Part shown: positions 5,004 through 6,159 of the stretch, one piece after another
Position numbering within the stretch: the first letter of the stretch is position 1
How the letters are laid out: the number at the start of each line of letters is the position of its first letter
Source: Streptosporangiaceae bacterium
GTDB lineage: Bacteria > Actinomycetota > Actinomycetes > Streptosporangiales > Streptosporangiaceae
DNA: 6,159 bases
Direction of reading: 5' to 3'
Assembly (NCBI GenBank): GCA_030045215.1
Contig: JASIBJ010000561.1
Coordinates: 1 to 6,159, forward strand
Program-made: the position numbers and the translations under genes
The notes under the pieces: generated by a model
Told to the model about the DNA's origin: nothing
Databases searched by the model: none
Seen by the model: only the letters and a program-made list of their open reading frames with translations

Positions 5004-5480
5004 ATGGGTCTTCTTGCGCTGTCCGCCTGGATCGTGACCGCGGGCGGCGGGCTGTACCTGCTGTCCATCTGGCTCATCGAGTACGACAAGGACTTCCACT
5101 CGATGGCGGCAACCCGGCTGCATCCGGCGCTGCTGGCAAGCCACGTGGTGCTGGCATGCGGCGGCCTGGTGGTGTGGGCCGACTACCTGGTCGACGATGA
5201 CGACGATCTGGCCTGGGTGGCGGTCGTGGCGATCGTCCTCGCCGCTACTCTCGGAGCGACCATGGCGATCCGCTGGATCGGCGTCTACCGGTCCGGCCGT
5301 GCTGCCAGGCGCCTAGTCCTCGGCGGGCAGCACAGCCGCATCGCGCTGCTGGACCGGCCGGTACGGGAGGGCCCGCCTGAGCGCAACTTCCCCTTGCCGG
5401 TCGTCATCGCGCACGGCGCCTTCGCCGCTGCGACAATCACGCTGGTCCTACTGACCGTGTACGGCTCCGGCGGCAGCTGA
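5004..5480 (+). CDS. Four-helix integral membrane protein, unknown function
   Basis: This 158-residue protein has four predicted membrane segments at about 3-25, 41-63, 69-93 and 131-153. Helices 2 and 3 are joined by a short acidic loop (V-D-D-D-D-D-L, Asp64-68), and helices 3 and 4 by a basic loop of about 37 residues (RSGRAARRLVLGG..., then RPVREGPPERNF), which by the positive-inside rule faces the cytoplasm along with both loop ends. Histidines sit at His40 and His47 at the start of helix 2 and His137 in helix 4. A haem- or metal-binding role is conceivable but unproven. I recognise it only as the sort of conserved hypothetical membrane protein common in actinomycetes. It lies 131 bp after the thiolase gene on the same strand and is convergent with lysA. 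It may be transcribed alone or by read-through. Function is unknown. Confidence 0.75.
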   Translation: MGLLALSAWIVTAGGGLYLLSIWLIEYDKDFHSMAATRLHPALLASHVVLACGGLVVWADYLVDDDDDLAWVAVVAIVLAATLGATMAIRWIGVYRSGRAARRLVLGGQHSRIALLDRPVREGPPERNFPLPVVIAHGAFAAATITLVLLTVYGSGGS

Positions 5481-5521
5481 CCGCCCTAGGCCACCGGCTG
5501 ATCGGACCGCGGGCCGCTTCC

Positions 5522-5565
5522 GCCGATGCGGTCTCAGGCGGCCTCTGCCGATGCGGTCTCAGGCG
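5522..5565. repeat. Direct repeat, 19-bp identical units, 25-bp period, over lysA stop
   Basis: The segment 5522-5540 is repeated exactly at 5547-5565, and the bases before each copy are also similar, as expected of a tandem duplication of about 25 bp. The copy nearer lysA contains its stop codon (5559-5561) and the last codons of the gene; the other lies just downstream. Each unit holds CCG-cgat-CGG-like symmetry, and GGCCGC (5512-5517) can pair with GCGGCC (5538-5543) around it, so the region might act as a terminator between the convergent genes, although there are no T-runs. Confidence 0.7.
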
Positions 5566-6159
5566 ACCCCGCCAACTGCCGCCACGATGCCCACTTCCCT
5601 GGCTAGCAGCTCGTCCATCGTCTCGCGTCGGACGCCGAGCCTGGCCCGCCCGTCAGCGCAGTAGATGACCGGCGGCCGCAGGGCCGCGTTGTAGTTGTTG
5701 CCCATGGTGAAGCAGTAGGCGCCGGTCACCGGGATCACGAGGAGATCGCCGACTTGCGGGCCGTGCAGCATCACGTCCGGGGTGAGAATGTCACCGGACT
5801 CGCAGTGCCTCCCGACCACGTCAGCCAGGACGTCTGGCTCGTCCCACCGGCCCACCACCAGGGGCGTGAAGCGCTGCCCGTACAGCGAGTGCTCCAGGTT
5901 GTCGCCCATTCCGCCGTCGACGGCGACGTGCAGGCGGCCGGCCCGCTTCATCGTGACCACCCGGTACAACGTAACGGCAACCGGCGCCACGACCGACCGG
6001 CCCGGTTCGATCAGCAGCTCGATGCCCTCGCCCAGGTGGCGGTGCGCCGCCGATACCAGCCGCTCGAGGTACTCCTCGATGGTCGGCGCGACGTCGCCGG
6101 GCTCATACCTGACTCCCAGACCGCCGCCGAGGTCATAGACATCGAATTTACCCAGCGTG
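5559..6159 (-). CDS. lysA: Diaminopimelate decarboxylase, C-terminal half (N-terminus beyond window)
   Basis: The minus-strand frame is open from the right edge (last full codon ends at 6158) to TGA at 5559-5561, showing 199 residues of a protein normally about 430-470 long. LysA is a PLP-dependent fold-III decarboxylase that converts meso-diaminopimelate to lysine. Visible landmarks are YDLGGGLGVRYE (8-19 of the visible part), the glycine loop that binds the PLP phosphate, then EPGRS (51-55) and VDGGMGDN at about 80-87. HCESGD (118-123) holds the active-site Cys supplied by the second subunit, and GAYCFTMGNNYN (146-157) holds the PLP-contacting Tyr. RPPVIYCADG and VRRET near the end are also typical. 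The C-terminal beta-barrel is complete. The Lys that binds PLP lies outside the window. In many actinomycetes argS-lysA-hom-thr genes are clustered; here lysA is instead followed by a convergent membrane-protein gene. Confidence 0.93.
   Translation of the reverse strand, partial: TLGKFDVYDLGGGLGVRYEPGDVAPTIEEYLERLVSAAHRHLGEGIELLIEPGRSVVAPVAVTLYRVVTMKRAGRLHVAVDGGMGDNLEHSLYGQRFTPLVVGRWDEPDVLADVVGRHCESGDILTPDVMLHGPQVGDLLVIPVTGAYCFTMGNNYNAALRPPVIYCADGRARLGVRRETMDELLAREVGIVAAVGGVA

Noticed and set aside
5512..5543. Strong intrinsic terminator between the membrane gene and lysA
   Set aside because: GGCCGC and GCGGCC can pair, but the loop is long and there is no T-run on either strand, so I kept it only as a remark on the repeat.
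5782..6138. Open frame of 118 codons antisense to lysA
   Set aside because: It is Ser/Arg/Thr/Pro-rich reverse-frame sequence; lysA motifs are unmistakable on the minus strand.

Overview
This is high-GC DNA with strong G/C preference at third codon positions, GTG and TTG starts, and genes typical of Actinobacteria: a GT87 polyprenol-linked mannosyltransferase-type enzyme, a DUF35/OB-fold protein paired with a non-canonical thiolase, and lysA. I read it as chromosome of a soil-type actinomycete. The genus cannot be fixed from this window.

Layout, left to right. (1) 1-420 (+): the 3' part of an EVE-domain protein, cut by the left edge. (2) 421-662: a non-coding or degraded stretch with a short palindrome and an unusually AT-rich patch at about 560-650. 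(3) 663-794 (+): a very small single-helix membrane protein with two rare TTA codons. (4) 800-2200 (-): a GT87/DUF2029 integral-membrane glycosyltransferase, convergent with the small gene and only 5 bp from it. (5) 2201-2417: a divergent regulatory region with a probable leaderless promoter for the glycosyltransferase. It also holds a promoter enclosed by an 8-bp inverted repeat facing right. (6) 2418-4872 (+): a compact three-gene operon of SDR dehydrogenase, DUF35 (Zn ribbon plus OB fold) and thiolase/SCPx-like enzyme, whose genes overlap at TTGA and ATGA. (7) 5004-5480 (+): a four-helix membrane protein of unknown function. (8) 5559-6159 (-): the C-terminal half of diaminopimelate decarboxylase (LysA), convergent with the membrane protein, with a 25-bp-period tandem repeat across its stop codon.

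The most interesting unit is the three-gene operon. The thiolase-fold protein has no cysteine at either usual active-site position, and it is preceded by a stand-alone DUF35 protein. This resembles the Ltp2-DUF35 aldolase pairing of steroid side-chain degradation, but the MaoC hydratase part normally fused to or encoded beside that DUF35 is absent. With the SDR, the trio could carry out hydroxyacyl-CoA oxidation and/or retro-aldol cleavage on an unknown CoA-thioester (inference). The other genes look like independent housekeeping or accessory genes, and I see no sign that they work with the operon. I did not find an RNA gene, insertion sequence or CRISPR array.
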